From Nakamurella silvestris (GTDB lineage: Bacteria > Actinomycetota > Actinomycetes > Mycobacteriales > Nakamurellaceae): a DNA stretch of 46,189 nt. The stretch covers positions 1 through 46,189 of the forward strand of contig QXCQ01000052.1 of the NCBI GenBank assembly GCA_003576535.1, read 5' to 3'. This document shows, one piece after another, positions 17,996-26,606 of the stretch (its first letter is position 1; each line of letters begins with the position of its first letter). The notes below the pieces were generated by a model that did no database searches, was not told the DNA's origin, and saw only the letters and a list, made by a program, of their open reading frames with translations. The translations under genes and the position numbers were made by a program.

Positions 17996-19606
17996 TCAGC
18001 GGAACCAGCGGAGCGGGGCGGTGTCCTTGGCCCGGCTCCAGGCATCGGTGAGTTCGTCGACGGCCTCGGCCGCGGTGGCCAGCTCGAAACTGTGCAACCG
18101 GCCCCAGACGAACCCGATCCGCCCGGACGCCCGCGGATCGACGGACAACTCCAGCAGCAGATCGGCGCAGCCGACGGCATTCTGGCGATCGGCGACCGCC
18201 TCCTCGACCTGTTCGACCGCGGCGGCGAACACCACGGCGTCGGCTCCGAAGGCGATGCCGGCCAGCTCGGCCCCGTGCCGGGTGTGCCGGCAGGCCTTAC
18301 GTGCCCGACGCATCCGATCGGTGTCCTCGGGCTCGGCGAGGGCCTCCGTCACCCTGCGGCCCGTGCGGCGCCAGGAGGCCGCGAGCAGCGGTGGGAGGGC
18401 CCGCTCGGCGGTGAGGGACAGGTCCGCCGCCCCGCCGGAATCCAGCAGCCGATCGATCAGCACGAGCATGCCGATGGAGGCGTCGCTCGCCAACCAGTCG
18501 GCAAGGCCCCGGCGGGCGAGGTCGCGCCGGACCCCGAGCACGGCGGCGGCCTCGACAGCGGCCGGGGCGGCGAGGGCGGCGGGTTCCTCGGCGAGTCCGA
18601 CCCGGATGCGTTCGGCGAGGACGTCGACCTGGTCGACCGCCGTCAGCAATCGGTCGAACCGGCGTAGGGCTCGTCGGAGGTCGTCGCGGGTGTCGCTGCC
18701 GACCAGTTCTCCGAAAACGGCCAGGGTGCTGCGCAGGCGACGGACGGCGGTGTGTGCCCGGGCGGCGGCTCCGGCGGTGTCCAGCCGCAGGTCGAGATCG
18801 GCCGCGATGACGTCCCGGCGTTGGTGTTCCAGGTGCGCACGGACGACATCGGCCGCCACGGACCGCCGGGAGTACCCGTCCAGGCCGGCCGGTCGGGACG
18901 GCTGCCGTCCGGCCGCACCCAGCGCCCGGCCCAGTTTTGAGGCGGAGCGGGAGCGGCGGGCTCCGGCCCGCAGGAGTGCGCGCGAGGTCTGGTCCAGGTC
19001 GGCCCGGGAGCCCTGGAGGATCTCCACCTCGAGTTCGCGCCAGGTGTGGTCCCGTGCGTCCCCGGCATCGCCGGTGACATCGAGGTCGGCCGCCCCGGCG
19101 CGGACGTGGTCGTCGGCGACCTCGACCAGGGGAAGCCCGGCCTCGTTGTGCAGGCGGACCACCGTCCGGTCGGTGCGCAGTCGGGCCACAGGGGACAGAC
19201 CGCGGTCGCGGACCGCCCCCCGGATGAGTGTGGTCAGCGCCGCCGGGACCTGACGGTCGGAGTCGGAGGCGTCCAGGCCCAGGGTCACCTCGGTCCGGGC
19301 CCCGTGCCCGCCGGGCAGTTTCAGATGCCAACCGGCGTCACCGCCGCCGGTGCGCCGGCGCAGGGTCACCCTGGCGGCGAGCAGGTCGAGCCGATCGGTG
19401 TCGAAGTAGACCGCGTCCAGGCTGTAACGCTGGGGTTCGGCGCAGTGGCCCACCCCGGGGACGTGGTCGAGGGAGGGGAGGACGAAGTCGGCGGCGGCCT
19501 CGAGTTTGACCTCGATCTCGGCCTGTCGCTGTGGGACCGCGGCGGCGGTCGTGCCACCTGCCGGGGTCGCGGCACTGCTCCGGGGCGGGGTGCCGGCGTC
19601 GGTCAT
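17996..19606 (-). CDS. CYTH-CHAD domain protein
   Basis: 536 residues from ATG 19606 (a TTG 12 codons earlier is possible). Residues 30-220 are a CYTH triphosphate tunnel domain with the EIEVKLE signature (ExExK) and alternating Arg/Lys/Glu strands (VTLRRRTGGGDAGWHLKLPG). Residues 270-530 are a CHAD helical domain with conserved His/Arg positions (VRAHLEHQ, HTAVRRLRSTL, RKACRHTRHGAEL). CHAD domains bind inorganic polyphosphate; CYTH domains bind or hydrolyse triphosphates, so a polyphosphate-related cytoplasmic role is likely. It is divergent from clpB with 259 bp between them, and the HAIR site there could affect both genes. Confidence 0.9.
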   Translation of the reverse strand: MTDAGTPPRSSAATPAGGTTAAAVPQRQAEIEVKLEAAADFVLPSLDHVPGVGHCAEPQRYSLDAVYFDTDRLDLLAARVTLRRRTGGGDAGWHLKLPGGHGARTEVTLGLDASDSDRQVPAALTTLIRGAVRDRGLSPVARLRTDRTVVRLHNEAGLPLVEVADDHVRAGAADLDVTGDAGDARDHTWRELEVEILQGSRADLDQTSRALLRAGARRSRSASKLGRALGAAGRQPSRPAGLDGYSRRSVAADVVRAHLEHQRRDVIAADLDLRLDTAGAAARAHTAVRRLRSTLAVFGELVGSDTRDDLRRALRRFDRLLTAVDQVDVLAERIRVGLAEEPAALAAPAAVEAAAVLGVRRDLARRGLADWLASDASIGMLVLIDRLLDSGGAADLSLTAERALPPLLAASWRRTGRRVTEALAEPEDTDRMRRARKACRHTRHGAELAGIAFGADAVVFAAAVEQVEEAVADRQNAVGCADLLLELSVDPRASGRIGFVWGRLHSFELATAAEAVDELTDAWSRAKDTAPLRWFR

Positions 19607-19681
19607 GGACCGTTGGTACAGCCCGACCGCCGGGTCTGACAAGTCGAGGTGCGGGGACCCACCGGAATTGCTTGGTATTGA

Positions 19682-19735
19682 GTTGAGTCACACCGACTCA
19701 ACTTACTTGTCAAAACATGCTCAAGATCGTATAAA
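19682..19735 (+). promoter_or_regulatory. clpB promoter with HAIR operator
   Basis: GTTGAGT-N7-ACTCAAC at 19682-19702 is a full HAIR site. It is followed by a -35 box TTGTCA (19707-19712), a 17-bp spacer and -10 TATAAA (19730-19735), one of the clearest promoters in the window. CTTGTCA..GCTCAAG at 19706-19725 is a degenerate second half-match with a 6-bp spacer. clpB should therefore belong to the HspR regulon. Confidence 0.88.
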
Positions 19736-19865
19736 TGTACTGGCAGGATCCTTCGATAGGGTCTGTGGATACCGCATCGCGTGTGTGCTTCTTCCGAGCC
19801 TCGCCACCGAGGTTCGCCCAGCGCCCTCGCCGACTGCCGGGACAGCGTAGGGACGGGACGGACAT

Positions 19866-22472
19866 ATGAACACGGACATTTTCACCACTCGCAGCCGTGA
19901 GGTCGTGGCGGCCGCGATCCAGGCGGCCGCGACCGCGGGCAATGCCACGGTCGAGCCCGCGCACCTGCTGGCGGCCCTGCTCTCCACCGAGGGGTCGACC
20001 GCCCCCGGGCTGCTGCGTGCCGTCGGCGCCGACCCCGCCGCCCTGGCCCCCCGGGTCAAGCAGGCGCTCGCGGCGTTGCCCGCCGCCAAGGGGGCGACGG
20101 TCGGACAGCCGCAGACCTCCCGCGCCGTGCTCAACGTTCTCAATTCCGCCGAGCAGATCATGGGTGCCTCGGGGGACGAGTTCATCTCCACCGAGCACCT
20201 GCTGGCGGCCCTGGCCCGCACCGGCACCGAGGTGGCCGGCATCCTGGCCTCCGTCGGGGCCACCGAGGATGCGCTCGTCGCCGCCTTCCCGGCCATCCGC
20301 GGCGGCGAACGCAAGATCACCTCGGCCGATGCCGAGAGCACCTTCCAGGCCCTGGAGAAGTTCGGTGTCGACCTGACCGAACGTGCCCGCGAGGGCCGGA
20401 TCGATCCCGTCATCGGCCGGAACTCCGAGATCCGCCGGGTGGTCCAGGTCCTCTCCCGTCGTACGAAGAACAACCCCGTGCTGATCGGCGAACCGGGGGT
20501 CGGCAAGACGGCCGTGGTCGAAGGTCTGGCCCAGCGCATCGTCGCCGGTGACGTCCCGGAGTCCCTGCGCGGGACCCGGCTGATCTCCCTCGACCTGTCG
20601 GCGATGATCGCCGGTGCGAAGTACCGCGGCGAGTTCGAGGAGAGGCTCAAGGCGGTCCTGGAGGAGATCACCTCCGCAGACGGGCAGATCATCACCTTCA
20701 TCGACGAGCTGCACACCGTCGTCGGAGCCGGTGCGACCGGCGAGGGCGCGATGGACGCCGGCAACATGCTCAAGCCGATGCTCGCCCGGGGCGAACTGCG
20801 GCTGGTCGGCGCGACCACCCTCAACGAGTACCGCCAGCACATCGAGAAGGACGCCGCCCTGGAGCGGCGCTTCCAGCAGGTCCTCGTCGGTGAGCCGAGT
20901 GTCGAGGACACCATCGGCATCCTGCGCGGGCTCAAGGAACGGTACGAGGCGCACCACGGCGTCCGGATCGCCGACGCCGCGGTCGTCGCCGCCGCGACCC
21001 TGTCCGACCGGTACATCACCACCCGGTTCCTGCCAGACAAGGCCATCGACCTGATCGACGAGGCCGCCTCCCGGCTGCGGATGGAGATCGACTCCAAACC
21101 CGTCGAGATCGACGAGCTGCAACGCGAGGTCGACCGGCTCAAGATGGAGGACCTCGCCCTGGCGAAGGAGTCCGACCCGGCCTCGGTGGAGCGGCTGTCC
21201 CGGTTGCGGCGCGACCTGGCCGACAAGAACGAGCAGCTGGCCGAGCTGAACGCCCGGTGGGAACGCGAGAAGTCCGGACTCAACCGGGTCGGCGAGCTGA
21301 AGAAAGAACTCGACGAACTGCGGATGGCCGTGGAACGGGCCCAGCGCGAGGGTGACCTCGCCAAGGCCTCCGAACTGCTCTACGGCCGGATCCCGACCGC
21401 GGAGAAGGAACTGGCCGAGGCCATCGCCCAGGACGACACGGCCGAGGAGGCCGGCGAGAGCATGGTCTCCGAGGAGGTCGGTCCGGACGACGTCGCCACG
21501 GTCGTCTCCGCCTGGACGGGGATCCCGGCCGGCCGCATGCTGGAGGGGGAGACCGCGAAGCTGCTGCGGATGGAGTCCGAGCTGGGCCGCCGGGTGATCG
21601 GTCAGACCCAGGCCGTCATCGCCGTGTCCGACGCCGTGCGCCGGGCCAGGGCCGGGATCTCCGACCCGGACCGGCCGACCGGCTCCTTCCTGTTCCTGGG
21701 TCCGACCGGTGTCGGCAAGACCGAGCTGGCCAAGGCCCTGGCGGACTTCCTCTTCGACGACCCGCGCGCGATGGTGCGGATCGACATGAGCGAGTACGCC
21801 GAGAAGCACGCGGTGGCCCGACTTGTCGGTGCTCCCCCCGGGTACGTCGGTTACGACCAGGGCGGTCAGCTCACCGAGGCGGTGCGCCGCAAGCCCTACT
21901 CGGTGATCCTGCTCGACGAGGTCGAGAAGGCCCACCCGGACGCCTTCGACGTGTTGCTCCAGGTACTCGACGACGGTCGGCTGACCGACGGTCAGGGGCG
22001 CACGGTGGACTTCCGCAACTGCATCCTGATCCTGACGTCGAACCTGGGTTCCCAGGCGCTGATCGATCCGATGCTCGCCGACGACCATCGCGAGGAGGCG
22101 GTGATGTCGGTGGTGCGTCAGGCCTTCAAGCCGGAGTTCCTCAACCGGCTCGACGACATCGTGTTCTTCCAGTCCTTGAGCACCGCCGAACTCGCCGGGA
22201 TCGTCGACATCCAGATCGAGGCCCTGGCCCGCCGGCTCGCCGGACGCCGGTTGACCCTGAACGTCAGCCCCGCAGCCCGGGAATGGCTGGCCATCGAAGG
22301 TTTCGACCCGCTCTACGGGGCGCGGCCGCTGCGCCGGCTGGTGCAGTCGGCCATCGGGGACCAGCTGGCCAAGTCCCTGCTCGGCGGACTGATCGCCGAC
22401 GGTGACGTGGTCGAGGTCGACCTGAACGACGACTCCTCCGCGCTGGTGATCAGCTCCGGGAAGGCAGCATGA
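19866..22472 (+). CDS. clpB: ATP-dependent disaggregase ClpB (Hsp100)
   Basis: Hexameric AAA+ machine that pulls proteins out of aggregates and hands them to DnaK. 868 residues: N-terminal Clp repeat domain (1-145), first AAA domain with Walker A GEPGVGKT and Walker [10 protein letters not shown], a middle coiled-coil domain (about 400-520) that distinguishes ClpB from ClpA/C, and second AAA domain with [14 protein letters not shown] and [12 protein letters not shown]. There is no IGL/IGF loop for ClpP, as expected. ATG 19866 sits behind GGGACGGGACGG. It has its own HAIR promoter, and its stop overlaps the start of the following SDR gene. Confidence 0.99.
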   Translation: MNTDIFTTRSREVVAAAIQAAATAGNATVEPAHLLAALLSTEGSTAPGLLRAVGADPAALAPRVKQALAALPAAKGATVGQPQTSRAVLNVLNSAEQIMGASGDEFISTEHLLAALARTGTEVAGILASVGATEDALVAAFPAIRGGERKITSADAESTFQALEKFGVDLTERAREGRIDPVIGRNSEIRRVVQVLSRRTKNNPVLIGEPGVGKTAVVEGLAQRIVAGDVPESLRGTRLISLDLSAMIAGAKYRGEFEERLKAVLEEITSADGQIITFIDELHTVVGAGATGEGAMDAGNMLKPMLARGELRLVGATTLNEYRQHIEKDAALERRFQQVLVGEPSVEDTIGILRGLKERYEAHHGVRIADAAVVAAATLSDRYITTRFLPDKAIDLIDEAASRLRMEIDSKPVEIDELQREVDRLKMEDLALAKESDPASVERLSRLRRDLADKNEQLAELNARWEREKSGLNRVGELKKELDELRMAVERAQREGDLAKASELLYGRIPTAEKELAEAIAQDDTAEEAGESMVSEEVGPDDVATVVSAWTGIPAGRMLEGETAKLLRMESELGRRVIGQTQAVIAVSDAVRRARAGISDPDRPTGSFLFLGPTGVGKTELAKALADFLFDDPRAMVRIDMSEYAEKHAVARLVGAPPGYVGYDQGGQLTEAVRRKPYSVILLDEVEKAHPDAFDVLLQVLDDGRLTDGQGRTVDFRNCILILTSNLGSQALIDPMLADDHREEAVMSVVRQAFKPEFLNRLDDIVFFQSLSTAELAGIVDIQIEALARRLAGRRLTLNVSPAAREWLAIEGFDPLYGARPLRRLVQSAIGDQLAKSLLGGLIADGDVVEVDLNDDSSALVISSGKAA

Positions 22473-23287
22473 CGACGACCCTGGTGGGTGCCGCAGTGCC
22501 CCCGGTCCGGCATCGGACGGCGCTGGTCACCGGAGCCACGGCCGGGATCGGGGCAGCCTTCGCCCGGCACCTCGCCGCCGACGGCTACGCCCTGGTCCTG
22601 GTGGCGCGCAACGAGTCCCGGCTCGCCGGTTCGGTGACGGGCCTGTTGGCCGCCGGTGCGCCCACGGTTGAGGTGCTGGTCGCCGACCTGACCCTGCCGG
22701 ACGACCGTCGGGTGGTGGCCGCCCGGCTGGCCGACCGCTCCCGGCCGGTGGACATCCTCGTCAACAACGCCGGTCTCGGCCTGGGCAAGGACTTCGCCGA
22801 GGCGACCATGGAGGAACTGCAGTACCAGCTGGACCTGAACGTCACCGCGGTGATGGAGCTGACGCACGCCGCCATCGGTCCGATGAGGGAGCGTCGGCAC
22901 GGCGGGGTGATCAACGTGGCCTCCATCGCCGGACTGGTGCCCGGGCGCGGGTCGACGTACTCGGCCTCCAAGGCCTGGGTGGTGTCCTTCTCGGAGGGGC
23001 TGGCGATGAGCCTGGAGGGGACGGGGGTGCGGATCCAGGCCCTGTGCCCCGGGTTCGTGCGGACCGAGTTCCACGAGCGGGCCAACATCGACATGGAGAG
23101 CACCCCGAGCCGGCTCTACGTCGACATCGACCTGCTGGTGCGGACCTCCCTGACGGATCTGGCGCGCAACCACATCGTGTCGGTGCCGGGCCGGCTGTAC
23201 TCCACGTTGGCCGTCATCGCCCGGCTCGCGCCGCGGGCACAGGTGCGATCCATCGCCGCGAAGCTCAAGTCCCAGGGCCGCACCTAG
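22469..23287 (+). CDS. Short-chain dehydrogenase/reductase, coupled to clpB
   Basis: 272-residue NAD(P)-dependent oxidoreductase of the classical SDR family. It shows the cofactor motif [16 protein letters not shown], the NNAG structural motif ([11 protein letters not shown]) and the catalytic Ser-Tyr-Lys set ([19 protein letters not shown]). It resembles the DltE/SadH-like branch with a C-terminal helix near the membrane; substrate unknown. The ATG overlaps the clpB stop (ATGA), so it should be translated with ClpB under HspR control. Palindrome D1 follows 17 bp after the stop. Confidence 0.93.
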   Translation: MTTTLVGAAVPPVRHRTALVTGATAGIGAAFARHLAADGYALVLVARNESRLAGSVTGLLAAGAPTVEVLVADLTLPDDRRVVAARLADRSRPVDILVNNAGLGLGKDFAEATMEELQYQLDLNVTAVMELTHAAIGPMRERRHGGVINVASIAGLVPGRGSTYSASKAWVVSFSEGLAMSLEGTGVRIQALCPGFVRTEFHERANIDMESTPSRLYVDIDLLVRTSLTDLARNHIVSVPGRLYSTLAVIARLAPRAQVRSIAAKLKSQGRT

Positions 23288-23304
23288 TCCTCGGCCGGTC
23301 CTTC

Positions 23305-23357
23305 GACGATTCGGGACCTCAGTGGCGGAAATATCGCCACTGAGGTCCCGAATCGTC
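23305..23357. repeat. Family D palindrome D1
   Basis: A perfect 23-bp stem (23305-23327 with 23335-23357) closes a 7-nt loop. The outer ends read GACGATTCGGG / CCCGAATCGTC, shared with D2 and D3; the inner part is specific to this copy but perfectly paired. It lies between the convergent stops of the SDR gene and the RelE-like gene, and supplies part of the latter's stop codon (23356-23358). Confidence 0.92.
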
Positions 23358-23646
23358 ATCCCGGGCGGTAGACGTCCCCGCGGTGATCGATGTGGAGAAC
23401 CTCGACGATCCGTCTGGTGTCATCGATGCGGTAGATGATCCGGTAGCTGCCACGGCGCGCGGAGTGGCAGCCGGAGAACGGTCCGACCAGTGGCATGCCC
23501 AGGCCGTGCGGGTTCTCCGCGATGGCACCCTGGACGAACTCGATACAGGCGGCGGCCACAGCCTCGGGAAGCCGTTGCAGATCGCGACGGACCCGCGGGG
23601 CGGCAATGATCTCGCAGCGCTCCGGGACGTTACTCACATACTTCAC
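23356..23646 (-). CDS. RelE/ParE-like toxin, apparently without antitoxin
   Basis: 96 residues from GTG 23646. It matches the type II RelE-like fold: a basic first strand and helix (APRVRRDLQRLPEAVAAACI), a loop with MPLVGPFSGCHSARRG, then SYRIIYRIDD and VEVLHIDHRGDVYR, where the Arg/Tyr/His residues match the usual mRNA-cleaving region. RelE toxins cut mRNA in the ribosome and are normally preceded by an overlapping antitoxin gene. Here, upstream (higher coordinates), there is only palindrome D2 and then divergent pyrE, so no antitoxin is visible. The open frame continues upstream through D2, but those residues are repeat-derived, so the start is placed after it. The toxin may be inactive or neutralised from elsewhere. 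Confidence 0.8.
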   Translation of the reverse strand: MKYVSNVPERCEIIAAPRVRRDLQRLPEAVAAACIEFVQGAIAENPHGLGMPLVGPFSGCHSARRGSYRIIYRIDDTRRIVEVLHIDHRGDVYRPG

Positions 23647-23660
23647 GCCAGAGTGCTGGC

Positions 23661-23713
23661 GACGATTCGGGTTGTGGATGGTCGGATTCCGACCATCTGG
23701 AACCCGAATCGTC
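23661..23713. repeat. Family D palindrome D2
   Basis: 25-bp arms (23661-23685, 23689-23713) with three mismatches. The ends are identical to D1 (GACGATTCGGG), and the following CATCCCGG is also shared with D1. The inner part ATGGTCGG is shared with D3 instead. It lies in the divergent gap between the RelE-like gene and pyrE. Confidence 0.9.
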
Positions 23714-23740
23714 ATCCCGGGGATGTGGAAAGCTGTGGGG

Positions 23741-24313
23741 GTGACGTCAACCGAACCCACCCCTGATCTCGACCTCGCCCGCAAGGCCCGCCTGGCCGCC
23801 CTCGTCGCCGAACTGGCCGTGGTCCACGGGAAGGTCACCCTCTCCTCCGGGCGCGAGGCCGACTACTACGTGGACCTGCGCCGGATCAGCCTGCACAGCG
23901 AGGCCGCCCCGCTGGTCGGCGTCCTGCTGCGCCAGCTGACGGCGGACTGGGACTTCAGCGCGGTGGGCGGTCTCACCCTCGGTGCCGACCCGGTCGCGAC
24001 CTCGATGCTGCACGCCCCCGGCCGCCCGCTCAACGCCTTCGTGGTGCGCAAGGCGGCCAAGGCCCACGGGATGCAGCGGCAGATCGAGGGTCCGGACATC
24101 ACCGGTGCCTCGGTCCTCGTCGTCGAGGACACCACCACCACCGGCGGTTCGCCGATGACGGCGGTGGCCGCGGCCCGGGAGGTCGGCGCGACCGTCGTCG
24201 GTGTCGCCACCATCCTCGACCGCGGGGCCGAGGCGGCCTCGGTGATCCGGGAGGCCGGACTGGCCTACCGTTCCCTGTTGAACCTGTCGGACCTGGGGCT
24301 CGACAACCAGTGA
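23741..24313 (+). CDS. pyrE: Orotate phosphoribosyltransferase
   Basis: Makes orotidine 5'-phosphate from orotate and PRPP in pyrimidine synthesis. 190 residues from GTG 23741. It has the substrate region VTLSSGREADYYVDLRR, the flexible loop with VVRKAAKAHGMQRQIEG and the PRPP-binding motif VLVVEDTTTTGGS. An in-frame ATG at 23723 is possible, but the GTG has a usable upstream GGAAAG and gives normal family length; the longer open frame runs through palindrome D2. It overlaps the next gene by 4 bp (GTGA), the pyrE-methylase pair known from mycobacteria. Confidence 0.97.
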   Translation: MTSTEPTPDLDLARKARLAALVAELAVVHGKVTLSSGREADYYVDLRRISLHSEAAPLVGVLLRQLTADWDFSAVGGLTLGADPVATSMLHAPGRPLNAFVVRKAAKAHGMQRQIEGPDITGASVLVVEDTTTTGGSPMTAVAAAREVGATVVGVATILDRGAEAASVIREAGLAYRSLLNLSDLGLDNQ

Positions 24314-25026
24314 CCGTCGGCCCGCAGGACGAGGTGTCGCAGGAGCTCATGCCGGACCGGTCCGCTGCCGAACCGGACCAGGAGCCGGGCCGGGGCCCGA
24401 CCGAGTGGCTGGATGCCCCGGTCGGGGTCGGCCCGCACCCGCTGCCCTGGCCCACCGATCCCCGGTACGACCCCGAGCTGCTCGAACAGGGCGACCGTCG
24501 CAACGTGGTCGACCACTACCGCTACTGGCGGCGTGAGGCGATCGTGGCCGATCTGGACACCCGTCGGCACCCGTTCCACGTCGCCATCGAGAACTTCGGC
24601 CACGACCACAACATCGGCACCGTCGTCCGTACCGCGAACGCCTTCGCCGCCGAGGCCGTCCACATCATCGGGCGTAAACGGTGGAACCGGCGGGGGGCGA
24701 TGGTCACCGACCGGTACCAGCACCTGCTGCACCACCCGACGGTCGAGGATCTGGTGGAGTACGCCGACCGGCACGATCTCGTCATCGTCGGTGTGGACAA
24801 CGTCCCGGGTTCGGTGCCGCTGGAATCGGCCGAACTGCCCCGCCGTGCCCTGCTCCTCTTCGGCACCGAGGGCCCGGGGGTCTCCGAGGACGCGCGTACG
24901 GCAGCGGCGATGACGGTCTCGATCGCCCAGTACGGTTCGACCCGCTCGATCAACGCCGGGGTCGCCGCCGGGATCGCGATGCACGGATGGGTGCGCCAGC
25001 ACGCCGATCCGGCCGGAGCATGGTGA
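24310..25026 (+). CDS. TrmH/SpoU family RNA 2'-O-methyltransferase
   Basis: 238 residues. SpoU methylases transfer methyl from SAM to ribose 2'-OH in tRNA or rRNA and form a deep trefoil knot. The three family motifs are present: IENFGHDHNIGTVVRTANAF, LLLFGTEGPGVSEDA and SIAQYGSTRSINAGVAAGIA. The first 60 residues are a Pro-rich extension. Its position after pyrE mirrors Rv0380c in M. tuberculosis as I recall it. The target RNA cannot be told from the sequence. It overlaps pyrE by 4 bp; the next gene starts 32 bp downstream. Confidence 0.93.
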   Translation: MTVGPQDEVSQELMPDRSAAEPDQEPGRGPTEWLDAPVGVGPHPLPWPTDPRYDPELLEQGDRRNVVDHYRYWRREAIVADLDTRRHPFHVAIENFGHDHNIGTVVRTANAFAAEAVHIIGRKRWNRRGAMVTDRYQHLLHHPTVEDLVEYADRHDLVIVGVDNVPGSVPLESAELPRRALLLFGTEGPGVSEDARTAAAMTVSIAQYGSTRSINAGVAAGIAMHGWVRQHADPAGAW

Positions 25027-25058
25027 TCCACACGATCGGCCCGGTAGATTCAGTCCCT

Positions 25059-25346
25059 GTGCAACTAGAGACCGTCAAGACCGTCGCCATGTGGTCCATC
25101 ATCGTGATCGCCGTCGTCGGCATCCTCGCGGCCATCATCATCCGCAAGATCATCGGGAAGATCATTTCCCTGGTCCTGGCCGCAGTGTTGATCTTCGTGG
25201 GCTGGCAGCAGCGTGACAAGGTCACCGAGTACGCCGATCAGGTCAAGGCCAGCGCCTGTGTGAACGGCAAGAACCCGGACAAGGGCGGGATCTCCTTCCT
25301 CGGGATCGATGTCCACCTGCCCGCCGGCCTCTGCGCCAAGGGCTGA
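25059..25346 (+). CDS. Small membrane protein, tandem paralogue 1
   Basis: 95 residues from GTG 25059. It has two adjacent hydrophobic segments (about 10-27, WSIIVIAVVGILAAIII, and 33-50) around RKIIGK, then a polar C-terminal part with two cysteines (SACVNG and GLCAKG) that could form a disulfide outside the membrane. The next gene aligns with it from the first residue (MQLETVKTV / MKVDTLATL) through GISFLGIDVHL / RVSFFGIHLQG, so the two are duplicates. That alignment picks GTG 25059 over the in-frame ATG 25020. It is probably co-transcribed with pyrE-trmH. Function unknown. Confidence 0.72.
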   Translation: MQLETVKTVAMWSIIVIAVVGILAAIIIRKIIGKIISLVLAAVLIFVGWQQRDKVTEYADQVKASACVNGKNPDKGGISFLGIDVHLPAGLCAKG

Positions 25347-25357
25347 TCGGTACCGGG

Positions 25358-25624
25358 ATGAAGGTCGACACCCTGGCAACCCTGGGCACCTGGCTGATCG
25401 TCGTCGCCGCCGCGGTGGGGGTGCTGCTGGCCGTGGTCCTCAAACGGATGGCGGCCAAGGTGCTCGGCCTGCTGTTCTTCGTCCTGATCGCGGTGACGGT
25501 GTTCGCCTTCCGGGACCACATCGTGTCCCTGGCCGAGGAGAACGTCACCGCCCTGTGTTCCGGGCGGGTGAGCTTCTTCGGGATCCATCTGCAGGGCGGC
25601 GACGCACGCTGCCCGTCCGGCTGA
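25358..25624 (+). CDS. Small membrane protein, tandem paralogue 2
   Basis: 88 residues, starting 12 bp after paralogue 1. It has the same plan: short N-terminus, hydrophobic segments (TWLIVVAAAVGVLLAVVL and VLGLLFFVLIAVTVFAF), a basic turn KRMAAK, a charged stretch, and a C-terminal part with two cysteines (ALCSG and ARCPSG). It is shorter than paralogue 1 by a gap in the Cys-Cys segment (NGKNPDKG missing). ATG 25358 has only a weak ribosome site, so reinitiation after the first gene is plausible. Function unknown. Confidence 0.7.
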   Translation: MKVDTLATLGTWLIVVAAAVGVLLAVVLKRMAAKVLGLLFFVLIAVTVFAFRDHIVSLAEENVTALCSGRVSFFGIHLQGGDARCPSG

Positions 25625-25671
25625 GCCTCGGACAGACCCGCCGACCAACCCTCCCGCCGACTGACCCCGCC

Positions 25672-25738
25672 TGCCGCGCTCCTTCTCGACAATCGCGCTG
25701 GTTGCAGCGCGCGCGAAAGTCGGCAAGGAGCGCGGCAA
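25672..25738. repeat. Family A palindrome A3
   Basis: Arms TGCCGCGCTCCTTCTCGAC.. (25672-25699) and its near complement (25706-25738) around GGTTGC. It occupies the gap between the convergent stops at 25624 and 25748. Confidence 0.85.
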
Positions 25739-25747
25739 GCAGGGGTG

Positions 25748-26458
25748 TTACTCGCCGGCCTCGGTGGCGGTGTTGCCCGCGGCCTTGTTCCGGCGCTTGG
25801 CGATCAGGTGGATCAGTGCAGGGGCCGCGGTCGCCAGCGCGACCACCACGACGGCGCCGAGCACGATGTAGTCGAGGTTGTCGGCGATGAACTCGATCTG
25901 GCCGAGGAAGTATCCGGCCACGGTCACCACGGTGACCCAGATGAACCCGCCGATGGCCGAGTAGATCGTGTAGATCTTGGCGTCCATCTTGGAGGCACCG
26001 GCCATGACGGTGGCCACGGTCCGCACCACCGGGACGAACCGGGCCAGCACGATGGTGATCTTGCCGTACTTGGCGAAGAAGGCGCTGGACTTCTCGATGT
26101 ACTCCGGCTTGAGGAGTTTGGCGTCAGGCCGGTGGAACACGGCCGGTCCGACCTTGCGCCCGATGCCGTAGCCGACCATGTTGCCGACGAAGGCCGCGAT
26201 CCCGAGCAAGGCGATGAACAGCACCAGGTTGATGTCGATGGTGCCCTTGGCGACGAACAGTCCCGCGATGAACAGCAGGGTGTCGCCCGGGAGGAAGAAC
26301 CCGATCAGGATTCCGCACTCGGCGAAGATGATCAGCAGGATGCCGACGACGGCCCAGGAGCCCATGTTGTTGATCAGGCTCTCCGGGGAGAGCCAGGACG
26401 GCAGGAGGGCTACGTTGTCGGAGGCTGCTTGGTAAAGGCCGTTGGCTGCAAGAGTCAC
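25748..26458 (-). CDS. DedA family membrane protein
   Basis: 236 residues from GTG 26458; DedA/SNARE-associated family, polytopic in the cytoplasmic membrane. Relatives move undecaprenyl phosphate or phospholipids across the membrane and are needed for envelope and proton-motive-force stability. Family features are visible: ECGILIGFFLPGDTLLF with re-entrant loop, and the Arg-containing ARFVPVVRTVATVMAGAS. About five hydrophobic segments follow the expected order and the C-terminus is basic (KRRNKAAG). The longer open frame upstream runs through palindrome E2 and is not coding. It is divergent from the DUF1905-type gene. Confidence 0.93.
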   Translation of the reverse strand: MTLAANGLYQAASDNVALLPSWLSPESLINNMGSWAVVGILLIIFAECGILIGFFLPGDTLLFIAGLFVAKGTIDINLVLFIALLGIAAFVGNMVGYGIGRKVGPAVFHRPDAKLLKPEYIEKSSAFFAKYGKITIVLARFVPVVRTVATVMAGASKMDAKIYTIYSAIGGFIWVTVVTVAGYFLGQIEFIADNLDYIVLGAVVVVALATAAPALIHLIAKRRNKAAGNTATEAGE

Positions 26459-26502
26459 GAAATCGAGCCTATCTGGTTCATCCGAAGAAACACCTGAGAA
26501 CG

Positions 26503-26584
26503 CCTGTTCCCGTTCCCGCGCACGGTCCTGCTCCTCGCGCACGGAACATCGCGCGCGAGGAGCAACAACGCGCGCGGGAACAGG
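26503..26584. repeat. Family E nested palindrome E2
   Basis: Outer arms CCTGTTCCCG (26503-26512) and CGGGAACAGG (26575-26584); inner perfect stem GCTCCTCGCGC (26530-26540) with GCGCGAGGAGC (26553-26563). Same two-level design and same GTTCCCGCGCAC word as E1. Unlike E1 it lies between divergent genes and so cannot serve as a terminator for either. Confidence 0.85.
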
Positions 26585-26594
26585 GATCCAGGCA

Positions 26595-26600
26595 TATTCT
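26595..26600 (+). promoter_or_regulatory. -10 box (TATTCT) for a probably leaderless gene
   Basis: TATTCT at 26595-26600 places a transcription start at about 26607, exactly the A of the ATG of the next gene, which has no ribosome site. Leaderless mRNAs are common in actinobacteria. Confidence 0.55.
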
Positions 26601-26606
26601 GCGCGG

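Noticed and set aside
19710-22088. 792-codon minus-strand frame across clpB
   Set aside because: Antisense shadow of clpB created by codon bias; it also runs through the clpB promoter and HAIR site.
23647-23838. Upstream extension of the RelE-like frame as a fused antitoxin
   Set aside because: The extra codons translate palindrome D2 and the antisense of pyrE; they do not resemble a RelB, Phd or other antitoxin domain.
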